Shown here: in pieces, positions 50,777 through 59,517 of the stretch
Layout: every line of letters starts with the position of its first letter
Numbering within the stretch: position 1 is the stretch's first letter
Assembly (NCBI RefSeq): GCF_030124145.1
Contig: NZ_JASKMS010000002.1
Span: 1-64,000, forward strand
Source of the DNA: Streptomyces sp. 378
Lineage (GTDB): Bacteria; Actinomycetota; Actinomycetes; Streptomycetales; Streptomycetaceae
Reading direction: 5' to 3'
DNA length: 64,000 bases
Position numbers and translations under genes: made by a program
Notes under the pieces: model-generated
Databases searched by the model: none
The model's input: only the letters and a program-made list of their open reading frames with translations
Told to the model about the DNA's origin: nothing

Positions 50777-52080
50777 CCGATCTCATCTCCCGCGTGCTGG
50801 CCCGCGGGACCGCCCGCGCGTCCGCCGGCAAGGAGGCGTCCCGGGCGCCGCGCGAGAGCACCTGGCGGCTCTGCATGGAGCTGTCGCCGCTGCTGCGGCT
50901 GCTGATCCTCACCCAGCTCGCCTTCAACGTCGGCTTCTACGCCGTCCTGCCGTTCCTCGCCGAGCACCTCGGCACCGCGATCGGCATGGCGGGCTGGCTG
51001 GTCGGGTTCGTGCTCGGGCTGCGCACCTTCAGCCAGCAGGGCCTGTTCGTGGTCGGCGGCTGGCTCGTCGACCGGTTCGGGGTGCGGCCGGTGGTGCTGG
51101 CGGGCTGTGTGCTGCGCATCGCCGGATTCGCCTGGCTCGGGTACGCACAGGCCAGTGGGGCCGTGATCGGGGCGGTGCTGGTGATCGGTTTCGCCGCCGC
51201 GCTGTTCTCCCCCGCCGTGGAGTCCGAGGTGGCCCGCCAGGCGGTGGTCTGGGAGGAGGACGGGCACGGCCCGCGCACCCGGGTCCTGGCCCTGTTCAGT
51301 GTGGCGGGCCAGGCCGGGGCGTTCGTCGGGCCGCTGCTCGGCGCGCTGCTGCTCGCCGTCGACTTCCGCACGGCGTGCCTCGCCGGTGCCGCGGTGTTCG
51401 TGCTCGTCCTCGCCGGGCACCTGTGGCTGATGCCGCAGCACATTCCCGGCCGGGTCCGCGTCCGGGAGCGGGGCGGGGCCCGCGCCCTGCTGCGCGACCG
51501 CCGCTTCCTCGCCCTGTGCTGTGCTTACGGCACCTATCTCCTCGCTTACAACCAGCTGTATCTGGCCCTGCCAGACGAGGTGCAGCGCGCGACCGGGTCC
51601 CAGGCGCCCCTGTCCTGGCTCTTCGCGCTGTCCTCCGTGCTGGTGGTCTTCACCCAGCTGCCGGTGACGCGCTGGGCGGGCGTCCGGCTCGATCTGCGCC
51701 GTTCCATGGCCGCGGGGCTGCTGCTGATCGCGTCCGGTTTCGCGGTGGTGGCCGTGGCGCGGCCCGCGGGCTGGACGGGGATCGCCGGGCTGCTGCCGGC
51801 CGCGGGCTTCGTGATCTTGCTCACCGTGGGGCAGATGCTGGTCGTTCCCGCCGCCCGCGCCTGGGTGCCCGACCTGGCCGAGGAGGGCCGGCTCGGCCTC
51901 TACACGGGTGCGCTGTCGTCGGTCTCGGGCCTGATCGTCCTCGTCGGCAGCGCGGCCACAGGCTCCCTGCTCGACCTGGGCCTGCCGGCCGCCGTGCCGT
52001 GGCTGGTCCTCGCGGCCGTACCCGCCCTGGCGGTGGCGTTGCTGCCGCGCCGGGCGCAGGGGGCGGGCGCGACGGCCTGA
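50773..52080 (+). CDS. MFS transporter (CntE-like exporter candidate)
   Basis: The product is 435 aa with 12 predicted membrane segments, and the MFS loop motif GGWLVDRFGVRPVVLAG is near residue 100. The N-terminal 35 residues are charged and cytoplasmic. The gene overlaps the fused permease gene by 4 bases, so it is translationally coupled to the importer. In staphylopine-type systems a binding protein, permeases and an MFS exporter (CntE) share one operon. By analogy this MFS may export a metal chelator that the ABC part retrieves. That is inference from arrangement only. Confidence 0.85.
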   Translation: MTDLISRVLARGTARASAGKEASRAPRESTWRLCMELSPLLRLLILTQLAFNVGFYAVLPFLAEHLGTAIGMAGWLVGFVLGLRTFSQQGLFVVGGWLVDRFGVRPVVLAGCVLRIAGFAWLGYAQASGAVIGAVLVIGFAAALFSPAVESEVARQAVVWEEDGHGPRTRVLALFSVAGQAGAFVGPLLGALLLAVDFRTACLAGAAVFVLVLAGHLWLMPQHIPGRVRVRERGGARALLRDRRFLALCCAYGTYLLAYNQLYLALPDEVQRATGSQAPLSWLFALSSVLVVFTQLPVTRWAGVRLDLRRSMAAGLLLIASGFAVVAVARPAGWTGIAGLLPAAGFVILLTVGQMLVVPAARAWVPDLAEEGRLGLYTGALSSVSGLIVLVGSAATGSLLDLGLPAAVPWLVLAAVPALAVALLPRRAQGAGATA

Positions 52081-52512
52081 TACGGCGTCGGGAGGCGCCC
52101 GGCACATCCCTGCATCCGGTGCGCGGGAGCGCGGCGGTCGTCAGCGATGCGGAGGCGGTCGCCCTTGCGGTGGGGGCCGTGCGGCTAGTGTGCTGCGCCA
52201 GAAATCCGTCGGTAGATCTGTCTCGTCTCGGCGGTCGGATTCTCGCCGCCGACCAGGGGCGTTGACCGTCCGCAGCTCAGCGGGAACTACCTAGGAACTT
52301 CCGGCGCGGGACACTAGCGGGCGGAGGCCCGAAGTGCGTCACCCCGGCGGGCGCTTTCCCCGCTCGGGGTTTTCCGGACCGCACCCTCCGGGGAGACCGC
52401 GGTGGAGATCATGGGGCTCGCCGCGCCAGTATCCTGGGTCGGCTGCGGCACCCCCACCAACCCCCGTGCGTAAGCGGGGAGTTCGGCCTGCGGCGATGAC
52501 CTTCCCACATGC
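52081..52512. other. long intergenic region before the Ser/Thr kinase
   Basis: There is no gene in these 432 bases. It contains a GC-rich inverted repeat (GGCGGTCGGATTCTCGCCGCC, about 52229-52250) and short A/T-richer words (AGAAATCC, TAGATCT) that may belong to promoters. It probably holds the kinase promoter and the MFS operon terminator. Confidence 0.4.
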
Positions 52513-53967
52513 ATGAGACGAGGACGAGTGCTGCTAGCGGGCCGCTACCGGCTGGATGTTGAGATCGGGCGCGGTGGAATGGGCGAGGTCTGGCGTGCGT
52601 ACGACGAGACGCTCGCCAGAACGGTGGCCGTCAAGCTGCTGCTGCCCCAGGACACCGACGCCACGGCAACCTCCCGGTTCCGTCTGGAGGCTCAGACCGC
52701 CGGGCGCCTCAACCACCCCAACGTGGTGGGCGTCCTGGACTTCGGCGAGTTCGACAACCGGCTGTACCTGGTGATGGAACTGGTCGAGGGCGACAGTCTC
52801 GCCGGGGTGCTGAACGGCTCCGGCGCGCTGCCCGCCGAGCGGGTGGCCCATCTCGCGGCGCAGGCGTCGGCGGGGCTCGCCGCCGCGCACGGGCAGGGCA
52901 TCGTGCACCGCGACGTCAAACCCGCCAACCTGCTGCTCGACGCCAACGGCACGCTGAAGATCGGCGACTTCGGCATCGCGCGGTTCCTCGACGACCCCGG
53001 CGCCGCGCTGACCGCCACCGGCCAGATCGTCGGCACCGGCCTCTACCTCGCGCCCGAACGGGCCCTGGGCAAGCCCGCCGGGCCCGCCTCCGACATGTAC
53101 TCCCTGGGCTGCGTGCTCTACCAGCTCCTCAGCGGCCGCCCGCCGTTCCAGGCCGACACCGCCGTCGCCCTGCTCCACCAGCATCTCGACTCGGCTCCCG
53201 TGCCGCCTCGCGAGCTCGGGGTCTCCGGACTGCCGCCGGCGTTCGAGAACTACCTTCTCGGTCTGCTCGCCAAGCAGCCCGAGGACCGGCCCACCGCCCA
53301 GCAGACCGCCGAGTGGTTCGCCGGGGGCGCCTGGCGGGGCCTGCCCGAGCCGCTGCCGGAGGTCTCGCCGCCGCTGCGGCCGAAGACCGCGTCCGCGACG
53401 CCGTCCGCCGTGCCGGGCCCGTACGACGAGACCAGCAGCCCGACCACCTACGCGCTGCCCGCGACCACGGGACACCGCACCGCGGCCCGGGCGGCCCAGG
53501 CGGGTCGTTCGGGGCGCTCACGCGGGCCCGGCGGCCCCGGCAACCGCTCCCGGGTGGCCGCGACGGCCGCCGCCGCGGCGCTCTTCCTCGCCGCGATGCT
53601 CCTCGGCATGCGCTGGTTCTCGCCCGACACCACCACGGAGGGCACGGAACCCGACGCCTCCCCGTCCGCGAGCAGCCCCGCCGCCACGCCCGCCACCGAC
53701 TCCGCCACGTCTGTCTCCTCCGACCCGGACACCGGCCCGGCAGCCGCCCCCGAGACCGCCGGCACGCCGGGCACCGGCACCGTGGCCGATGTCACTCCGT
53801 CCACGCCGGCCGCCTCCCCGACCCCCTACGCGCCCGAGTCCGGCACCCCGACTCCCGCCGGGGAAGCGGGCGACGGCGGCCCGGAGCAGCCGAAGCCGGA
53901 GAAGCCGCGCCCCGTCGGGGAAGAGAGGGAGAGCGACGACGGCGGAGACGACGGGGGCGACGACTGA
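52513..53967 (+). CDS. transmembrane Ser/Thr protein kinase (PknB-like, no PASTA)
   Basis: The product is 484 aa. The kinase domain spans residues about 10-275: glycine loop IGRGGMGEVW, catalytic Lys in VAVKLLLP, HRDVKPANLL near 130, DFGIAR near 155, and APERALG. A Pro/Ser linker leads to one membrane span (VAATAAAAALFLAAMLLGM, about 350-368). The extracellular tail is a low-complexity Ser/Thr/Pro/Ala region ending in Asp-Gly repeats, with no PASTA or other sensor domain. A GTG at 52528, with GAGGAC just upstream, may be the true start. Confidence 0.9.
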   Translation: MRRGRVLLAGRYRLDVEIGRGGMGEVWRAYDETLARTVAVKLLLPQDTDATATSRFRLEAQTAGRLNHPNVVGVLDFGEFDNRLYLVMELVEGDSLAGVLNGSGALPAERVAHLAAQASAGLAAAHGQGIVHRDVKPANLLLDANGTLKIGDFGIARFLDDPGAALTATGQIVGTGLYLAPERALGKPAGPASDMYSLGCVLYQLLSGRPPFQADTAVALLHQHLDSAPVPPRELGVSGLPPAFENYLLGLLAKQPEDRPTAQQTAEWFAGGAWRGLPEPLPEVSPPLRPKTASATPSAVPGPYDETSSPTTYALPATTGHRTAARAAQAGRSGRSRGPGGPGNRSRVAATAAAAALFLAAMLLGMRWFSPDTTTEGTEPDASPSASSPAATPATDSATSVSSDPDTGPAAAPETAGTPGTGTVADVTPSTPAASPTPYAPESGTPTPAGEAGDGGPEQPKPEKPRPVGEERESDDGGDDGGDD

Positions 53968-54099
53968 CGCGGCCCGGACGGCGCGCGACGGAATCCTTCC
54001 CGCAGCGCGTGGATCAGCCGGGGGATGCGCCGGTGTGCGAGCGGACGCCCCCTCGCGCGCCCCCGGGGTGGCTTGTCATCGCCCTTACCCCGGCCTTAT

Positions 54100-54270
54100 T
54101 GTCACCAGGCCTTGGTGAACGGGAAATCCGGTGTGATGCCGGTGCGGCCCTCGCCACTGTGAATCGGGAAGTCCGGCTCCAGCCCTCACGGGCAGCCACT
54201 GGGTCAACGCGACCCGGGAAGGCGGAGTTCGGGCGGTGGTACCCGTCAGCCAGGAGACCGGCCAAGGCGC
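54100..54270 (+). promoter_or_regulatory. cobalamin riboswitch
   Basis: The leader of cbiM contains the cobalamin-riboswitch landmarks in order: GGTGAACGGGAAATCCGGTG near 54113, GCCACTGTGAATCGGGAAG near 54151, and the B12 box GTCAGCCAGGAGACCGGCC at 54245-54263. It should lower expression of the cobalt transporter when adenosylcobalamin is plentiful, probably at translation, because the box lies about 45 bases before the start codon. Ends are approximate. Confidence 0.9.
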
Positions 54271-54310
54271 GTCAACCATCCACGAGGTGCTGGAGAGGGT
54301 CTGCTGAGCC

Positions 54311-55012
54311 ATGCACATTGCCGAGGGTTTCCTTCCTCCGGCGCACGCGGTCGCCTGGGGCGTCGCGTCGGCGCCATTCGTCGTCCACGGGGTCCGGTCA
54401 CTCACCCGTGAAGTGCGCGAGCACCCCGAGAGCACCCTGCTCCTCGGTGCGTCCGGCGCCTTCACCTTCGTCCTGTCCGCCCTGAAACTGCCGTCCGTCA
54501 CCGGCAGTTGTTCACACCCCACCGGCACGGGCCTCGGAGCCATCCTGTTCCGGCCGCCCGTCATGGCGGTGCTGGGCACCATCACCCTGCTCTTCCAGGC
54601 GCTGCTGCTCGCGCACGGCGGCCTGACCACGCTCGGCGCCAACGTCTTCTCCATGGCGATCGTCGGCCCCTGGGCCGGATACGCCGTCTACACCCTGCTG
54701 CGGCGCTCCAACGCGCCGCTGATGGTGGCCGTGTTCTCCGGCGCGTTCGTCGCCGACCTGTCCACCTACTGCGTCACCAGCGTGCAGTTGGCGGTCGCGT
54801 TCCCCGACCCGGGCAGCGGGTTCCTCGGCGCGCTCGGCAAGTTCGGCTCCATCTTCGCCGTCACCCAGATCCCGCTCGCGGTGAGCGAGGGTCTGCTGAC
54901 CGTGCTCGTGATGCGGCTGCTGGTGCAGTCCAGCAAGGGCGAGCTGACCCGGCTGGGCGTGCTCCGCGCCAAGAAGCAGACCCGGACCGAGACCGAGGCG
55001 GTGACCCGATGA
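54311..55012 (+). CDS. cbiM: cobalt ECF transporter S component
   Basis: The product is 233 aa with about seven membrane segments. It begins [10 protein letters not shown], the CbiM/NikM signature in which the N-terminal Met-His-Ile loop coordinates the metal. [19 protein letters not shown] near 65 provides further ligands (His). It binds Co(II) for uptake by the energy-coupling module. The gene follows the cobalamin riboswitch and overlaps cbiN by 4 bases (ATGA). Confidence 0.95.
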   Translation: MHIAEGFLPPAHAVAWGVASAPFVVHGVRSLTREVREHPESTLLLGASGAFTFVLSALKLPSVTGSCSHPTGTGLGAILFRPPVMAVLGTITLLFQALLLAHGGLTTLGANVFSMAIVGPWAGYAVYTLLRRSNAPLMVAVFSGAFVADLSTYCVTSVQLAVAFPDPGSGFLGALGKFGSIFAVTQIPLAVSEGLLTVLVMRLLVQSSKGELTRLGVLRAKKQTRTETEAVTR

Positions 55013-55374
55013 GCAGGAACACGAAGATCAACCTGGTGCTGCTGTTCGTCGTGGCCGCGCTCGCCGTGCTGCCGCTGGCCCTCGGGCTCGGCGACCACAA
55101 GAAGGAGCCGTTCGCGGGCGCCGACGGTGAGGCGGAGTCCGCGATCACCGAGATCGAGCCGGACTACGAGCCGTGGTTCTCCCCGCTGTACGAACCGCCG
55201 TCCGGGGAGATCGAGTCGGCCCTGTTCTCCCTCCAGGCGGCTCTCGGCGCCGGTGTCCTCGCCTACTACTTCGGCCTGCACCGGGGGCGGCGGCAGGGCG
55301 AACAGCGCGCTGTGGAGCGGGAAGCCGGGAACGTGCCCGCCGGTGCCGGGAAGTCCGCCGACGGGCAGGACTGA
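55009..55374 (+). CDS. cbiN: cobalt transporter auxiliary protein
   Basis: The product is 121 aa with two membrane segments ([21 protein letters not shown] at 7-27 and [19 protein letters not shown] near 75). Between them is the conserved extracytoplasmic loop [36 protein letters not shown]. CbiN temporarily associates with CbiM to load cobalt. The C-terminal 30 residues form a charged tail. It is translationally coupled to cbiM and lies 6 bases before cbiQ. Confidence 0.93.
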   Translation: MSRNTKINLVLLFVVAALAVLPLALGLGDHKKEPFAGADGEAESAITEIEPDYEPWFSPLYEPPSGEIESALFSLQAALGAGVLAYYFGLHRGRRQGEQRAVEREAGNVPAGAGKSADGQD

Positions 55375-55380
55375 GCCGGG

Positions 55381-56130
55381 GTGCTGCCGATCGACGCGGC
55401 GGCGCACAGCAGTCGCTGGCGCCGCCGCCACCCCGTGGACAAGGCCGTGCTCGGACTCGGCCTGACCGTGCTCGCGATCTCGCTGCCGCCCTGGCCGGGC
55501 GCGGCCGTGGTGGTGGTGGCGGCCGTGGTGCTGCTGCTGGGACCGGCGGGCGTGCCGGGCCGGCGGCTGTGGCGCGCCTACCGGGTGCCGCTGGGCTTCT
55601 GTGTGACCGGCGCGGTCACGCTGCTCGTCCAGGTGGGCGGCCCGGGCGGCCTCGTCTCCCTCGCCGCCGACGGGCCGCTGCGGGCCGGGGAGTTGCTGCT
55701 GCGCACCTCGGCGGCCTCCTTGGGCCTGCTGCTGTTCGCCTTCACCACACCCATGTCCGATCTACTGCCGCGCCTGGTCCGGGCCGGGATTCCCGCGGCG
55801 GTCGTCGACGTCGCCCTGGTGACGTACCGGATGAGCTTCCTCCTGCTGGACTCCGTGCGTCGCATCCGGGAGGCCCAGGCGGCCCGGCTCGGGCACACCG
55901 GCCGAAGCGCGCAGTGGCGTTCTCTGGCCGGGCTCGGCGCCACCGCGTTCGTCCGGGCCTTCGACCGGGCCACCCGTCTCCAGGCCGGGCTCGCCGGGCG
56001 CGGCTACGACGGCACCCTGCGCGTCCTGGTCCCCGAGGCCCGGGTCTCCGTCCGCTTCACGGCGGCCAGTTGCGCGCTGCTCGCGGCGCTGGCCGCCCTC
56101 ACCCTCGTACTGGAAAGGCCGCTGACATGA
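55381..56130 (+). CDS. cbiQ: cobalt ECF transporter T component
   Basis: The product is 249 aa with about five membrane segments and the T-component signature: two Ala-Arg-Gly-like coupling helices visible as SVRRIREAQAARLG near residue 158 and RLQAGLAGRGYDG near 198. These contact the ATPase. The GTG start at 55381 lies 6 bases after the cbiN stop, and the stop overlaps cbiO (ATGA). Confidence 0.92.
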   Translation: MLPIDAAAHSSRWRRRHPVDKAVLGLGLTVLAISLPPWPGAAVVVVAAVVLLLGPAGVPGRRLWRAYRVPLGFCVTGAVTLLVQVGGPGGLVSLAADGPLRAGELLLRTSAASLGLLLFAFTTPMSDLLPRLVRAGIPAAVVDVALVTYRMSFLLLDSVRRIREAQAARLGHTGRSAQWRSLAGLGATAFVRAFDRATRLQAGLAGRGYDGTLRVLVPEARVSVRFTAASCALLAALAALTLVLERPLT

Positions 56131-56981
56131 GCGAGCCCGCCCTCGTCGCCCTGCGGGGCGCGTCCTTCGCCTACGAGGACGGTCCGGCCGTGCTCAGCGG
56201 CCTCGACTTCGACATCCGCGAGGGGCGCGCGCTCGCGCTGCTCGGCCGCAACGGCAGCGGCAAGACCACGCTGATGCGGCTGCTGTCCGGCGGGCTGCGG
56301 CCCCGGGCGGGCGTGCTGACGGTCGAGGGCCGGCCGGTGTCGTACGACCGCAAGGGCTTGACCCGGCTGCGGACGACCGTGCAGTTGGTGGTGCAGGACC
56401 CGGACGACCAGCTGTTCGCGGCCTCCGTCGAGCAGGACGTGTCGTTCGGGCCGCTGAACCTCGGTCTGGACGACGCGCGGGTGCGGGCGCGGGTGGCGGA
56501 GGCGCTCGCCGCCCTGGACATCACGGCCCTGGCCGACCGGCCCACCCATCTCCTCTCCTACGGGCAGCGCAAGCGCACCGCCATCGCGGGCGCGGTCGCC
56601 ATGCGACCCCGCGTCCTCGTCCTCGACGAGCCGACGGCCGGGCTCGACCCCGACGGGCAGGAGCGCCTCCTGACGACCCTCGACGGACTCCGTGCCACCG
56701 GCACCACGGTGGTGATGGCCACCCACGACGTCGACCTGGCCCTGCGCTGGGCCGACGACGCGGCACTCCTCACCCCGTCCGGCGTCCGCACCGGGCCGGC
56801 GGCCACGGCACTGGCCCGCGCCGACCTGCTGCGGGAGGCGGGGCTACGCCTGCCCTGGGGAGCCGCGACGGCTGAACTTCTGCGTGCCCAGGGACTGTTG
56901 GCCGCGACGGAACCAGGACCGCGCACCCCGGAGGAACTCGCCGCTCTCACGACGGCGCGGCTCGGAGTCACCGGAGGGTGA
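56127..56981 (+). CDS. cbiO: cobalt ECF transporter ATP-binding component
   Basis: The product is 284 aa with Walker A LLGRNGSGKTTLMRLL near residue 37, the Q-loop VVQDPDDQLFAASVEQDVSFGPLNLG near 88, signature LLSYGQRKRTAIAGAVA near 140, Walker B VLVLDEPTAGLDP, and switch His in VMATHDVDLAL. DDQLF...DVAFGP is diagnostic of ECF-type ATPases. A single gene implies a homodimer. It overlaps cbiQ by 4 bases and closes the operon. Confidence 0.93.
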   Translation: MSEPALVALRGASFAYEDGPAVLSGLDFDIREGRALALLGRNGSGKTTLMRLLSGGLRPRAGVLTVEGRPVSYDRKGLTRLRTTVQLVVQDPDDQLFAASVEQDVSFGPLNLGLDDARVRARVAEALAALDITALADRPTHLLSYGQRKRTAIAGAVAMRPRVLVLDEPTAGLDPDGQERLLTTLDGLRATGTTVVMATHDVDLALRWADDAALLTPSGVRTGPAATALARADLLREAGLRLPWGAATAELLRAQGLLAATEPGPRTPEELAALTTARLGVTGG

Positions 56982-57034
56982 GGGCCCCCGTGGCCGTGCC
57001 CTCGGCCCTGCCTGCCGCCGTCGGAGCGGCTCGG

Positions 57035-58174
57035 TCAGTCCTCGAAGTAGGACTGGAGCGAGCCGCGGCGTCGGACGTCGAGGGTCGCGCAGTGGAACGA
57101 GCCGCCGAAGGGGGCATAGTGCAGCAGGTCGCACGGAATCGGCTCGAAGCCCCACTTCTCCAGCGCGCGCAGCATCCCGGTGTGGTGCCGTTCCGCTATC
57201 ACCCGCTTCTCGTCGAGCATGAGCACGTTCATGCTGAGCCACTTGCCGCACATCGACGTGAGTTTGAGCAGTCGCTCGTCGATCGGGTCGGGCTCGGGAG
57301 CGACGAGGACGTCCCAGGAGCGGAGGACGTCCGGGAGGCGGTCCGGGTCGACGTACTCGGGGTTGATCAGCACTTTCCCCGGCGCGAGCAGGACGAACGT
57401 CGTGTCGATGTGCATGGGGGTGCGGCAGCGGCTCTCGATCTCGTGGATGCGGTACCCCGGGCCGAGGTGGCGGCGCAGCCAGTCGATGCCCATCGCGTTC
57501 GTGACGTTGCTGCGGGTGACGAACAGGTCCCGCCCCGCCCTGACGAAGTCCGCGGCGTCGAAGACGGGCTCGAACTCGGTGAGGATGTACCGCATGGGTT
57601 CGCCCGGCCCGGGGATGCGGAAGTCCGGGTCGAAGAGCTCGTCGGTGAGCTGCGGCTTGGGTGCCGCCGTCCAGCGCGCGCCGCGCCGGAAGTAGTCCTT
57701 GAGGACCGGCCGGTAGGAGTGCGTCTCGAAGTACCGGCAGGGCCACGCCATCGGCGTCTCGATGATCTCGTCGCCGATCACGAGCAAGCTGTCGCGCGGG
57801 CAGGTGTTGCAGAAGCCGCGCGAGGTCCAGTCGGGGGTTCCGAAGCGGCGCCGGTGGTCGACGGCCTCCGGCCGCCTGACCGTGACGCCGAGGGACTCCA
57901 GCAGGGCGACGAAGGCGTCGATCTCCTGCTGCGCCTGCTCGACGAGCAGCCGCGGATAGCGGAAACCGGCCGCGAGCCCCTGCAAACGCCCTGCCCACGG
58001 CGGCACGTTGCAGGTCACCACCGCGTGGTCGGAGGGGATCGTCGCGCCGTCCAGACGTCCGACGATGATCTCCTCCAGCGGATCCCACTCGGTGTGCGAA
58101 CCGACCGGCGACACGAGCCGCTCCACGCCCTCACCGGCCGCGGGCAGCACTCCGGGGTTCTGCAGGACGGTCAT
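57035..58174 (-). CDS. amidinotransferase, AGAT/StrB1 family
   Basis: The product is 379 aa. The catalytic Cys is in GGSFHCATLDVRRRGSLQSY near residue 362, the active-site Asp in FDAADFVRAGRDLF near 205, and the His in PMHIDTTFVLL near 258. KWLSMNVLMLDEKRV is a further family signature. It transfers the amidino group of arginine to an amine: glycine in AGAT, inosamine phosphate in streptomycin StrB1. No aminoglycoside or guanidino-compound pathway genes are nearby, so the acceptor is unknown. The ATG at 58174 has AAGG 8 bases upstream; a GTG three codons earlier is possible. Confidence 0.92.
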   Translation of the reverse strand: MTVLQNPGVLPAAGEGVERLVSPVGSHTEWDPLEEIIVGRLDGATIPSDHAVVTCNVPPWAGRLQGLAAGFRYPRLLVEQAQQEIDAFVALLESLGVTVRRPEAVDHRRRFGTPDWTSRGFCNTCPRDSLLVIGDEIIETPMAWPCRYFETHSYRPVLKDYFRRGARWTAAPKPQLTDELFDPDFRIPGPGEPMRYILTEFEPVFDAADFVRAGRDLFVTRSNVTNAMGIDWLRRHLGPGYRIHEIESRCRTPMHIDTTFVLLAPGKVLINPEYVDPDRLPDVLRSWDVLVAPEPDPIDERLLKLTSMCGKWLSMNVLMLDEKRVIAERHHTGMLRALEKWGFEPIPCDLLHYAPFGGSFHCATLDVRRRGSLQSYFED

Positions 58175-58302
58175 GCTCACCACCTTTTCGATCGCAAGCT
58201 GTGATACGCCACCACTGCCGGGTCACTCGACGTGACCCCCCGGGTCGTGCGCGTCGAAGGGCGCAACGCGTCCGGTACCCATCCAGGTGCCCCGGAATGT
58301 GC

Positions 58303-58639
58303 ATGTCCACGCCCGCCGCACCGCACCACGGTGCCGAGCTGGATCCCTTTTCACTCGCCTGGACGGCGTTGCGCGCGGCGGTGACCGATCTCTCCGGCGA
58401 GGACTTCGGACGCCGCACACACCTCGACCTGATCGCCCACCTCCCGGACGCGCGGCAGCCGCCGGCGGAGGGGCTCGCCCGGTTCCGGGAGATGCTGGAG
58501 CGGGTCGCGGGGAGCGTTCCCGGCCACCTTCCACGAGGTGGCCGCGCTGCTGATCGGCGCCGGTGGGCGGGCATCCACCGGGGCGGAACGGGCCGGGCCC
58601 GTCGCACTGGCCTCAAAGGTGCCGCTGCACCTGGGCTGA
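58303..58639 (+). pseudogene. small frameshifted coding sequence of unknown family
   Basis: The frame starting MSTPAAPHHGAELDPFS reads LAWTALRAAVTDLSGEDFGRR and LARFREMLERVAGSV. Then, after a single-base shift near 58520, it continues TFHEVAALLIGAGGRASTGAERAG and LASKVPLHLG-stop. Both halves have coding-like composition and the joint yields a protein of about 112 aa. I do not recognise the family. It could be a pseudogene or a sequencing error. It lies just upstream of the RsbQ-like gene. Confidence 0.4.
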
Positions 58640-58704
58640 CTTCGCGTTCGCGAAGACCCCTGCTCACGGGCCCGCCGTCGAGCCGTTCCGGCCGAGGTGG
58701 GAGC

Positions 58705-59517
58705 ATGGTCGGTATGGACATCCGCAGCAGGAACAACGTCAACGTCATCGGTCGCGATGACGCGCCGGTGCTGCTCATGGCACACGGGTTCGGCTGCGAC
58801 CAGAACATGTGGCGGCTGGTGGTGCCGGTGCTTGCCGAGCGCTACCGGGTGGTGCTGTTCGACTACGTCGGTTCCGGCGGCTCGGACCTCGCGGCATGGA
58901 ACGAGGAGCGGTACTCCTCGCTCCAGGGCTACGCCGCCGACGTCGTCGACGTCTGTCAGGAGCTGGACCTGCGGCAGGCGGTCTTCGTGGGGCACTCTGT
59001 GAGTGCCATGGTGGGGGTGCTGGCGGCACAGGCCGCTCCGGAGCGGATCGGGGCGCTCGTGATGGTCACCCCCTCGCCCTGTTACATCGACGACGAGGAC
59101 TACCGCGGCGGCTTCAGCACCGAGGACATCGAGGAACTGCTCGGCTCCCTGGAGGCGAACTACCTGGGCTGGTCGTCCGCGATGGCGCCGGTGATCATGG
59201 GCAACCCGGACCGGCCGGAGCTGGGCCAGGAACTGACCAACAGCTTCTGCGCCACCGACCCCGACATCGCCCGCGTCTTCGCCCGCACGACGTTCCTCAC
59301 CGACAGCCGGGAGGACCTGAAGGGTGTGTCCGTGCCGACGCTCGTGCTGGAGTGCGAGCAGGACGCCATCGCGCCGCGCGAGGTCGGTGCCTACGTGCAC
59401 AAGGCGATCCCCGCCTCGCGCCTGGCCACACTCGCCGCCACCGGGCACTGCCCGCAGCTCAGCGCCCCGGAGGCCACCTCCGAGGCGATCGTCGACTTCC
59501 TGGAGTCCCTGACGTGA
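58705..59517 (+). CDS. rsbQ: RsbQ-like alpha/beta hydrolase
   Basis: The product is about 270 aa. The oxyanion segment is LLMAHGFGCDQNMWR near residue 22, the nucleophile is in FVGHSVSAMVGVLAA near 100 (Ser), and catalytic Asp and His are in ECEQDAIAP and ATGHCPQLSAP. HGFGCDQNMWRLV and VGHSVSAMVG are RsbQ hallmarks. In Bacillus RsbQ pairs with the PAS phosphatase RsbP to signal energy stress. The ATG at 58714 is an alternative, with GGGAG 10 bases upstream. The stop overlaps the phosphatase start. Confidence 0.88.
   Translation: MVGMDIRSRNNVNVIGRDDAPVLLMAHGFGCDQNMWRLVVPVLAERYRVVLFDYVGSGGSDLAAWNEERYSSLQGYAADVVDVCQELDLRQAVFVGHSVSAMVGVLAAQAAPERIGALVMVTPSPCYIDDEDYRGGFSTEDIEELLGSLEANYLGWSSAMAPVIMGNPDRPELGQELTNSFCATDPDIARVFARTTFLTDSREDLKGVSVPTLVLECEQDAIAPREVGAYVHKAIPASRLATLAATGHCPQLSAPEATSEAIVDFLESLT

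Noticed and set aside
50700..50800. Possibility that an ATPase gene is hidden by a frameshift between the permease and MFS genes
   Set aside because: The permease stop and MFS start overlap by four bases, leaving no room, and no Walker motif is seen in any frame.
57035..58174. Arginine deiminase or dimethylargininase assignment
   Set aside because: The GGSFHCATLDVRRRG and KWLSMNVLMLDEKRV motifs and the length are those of amidinotransferases.
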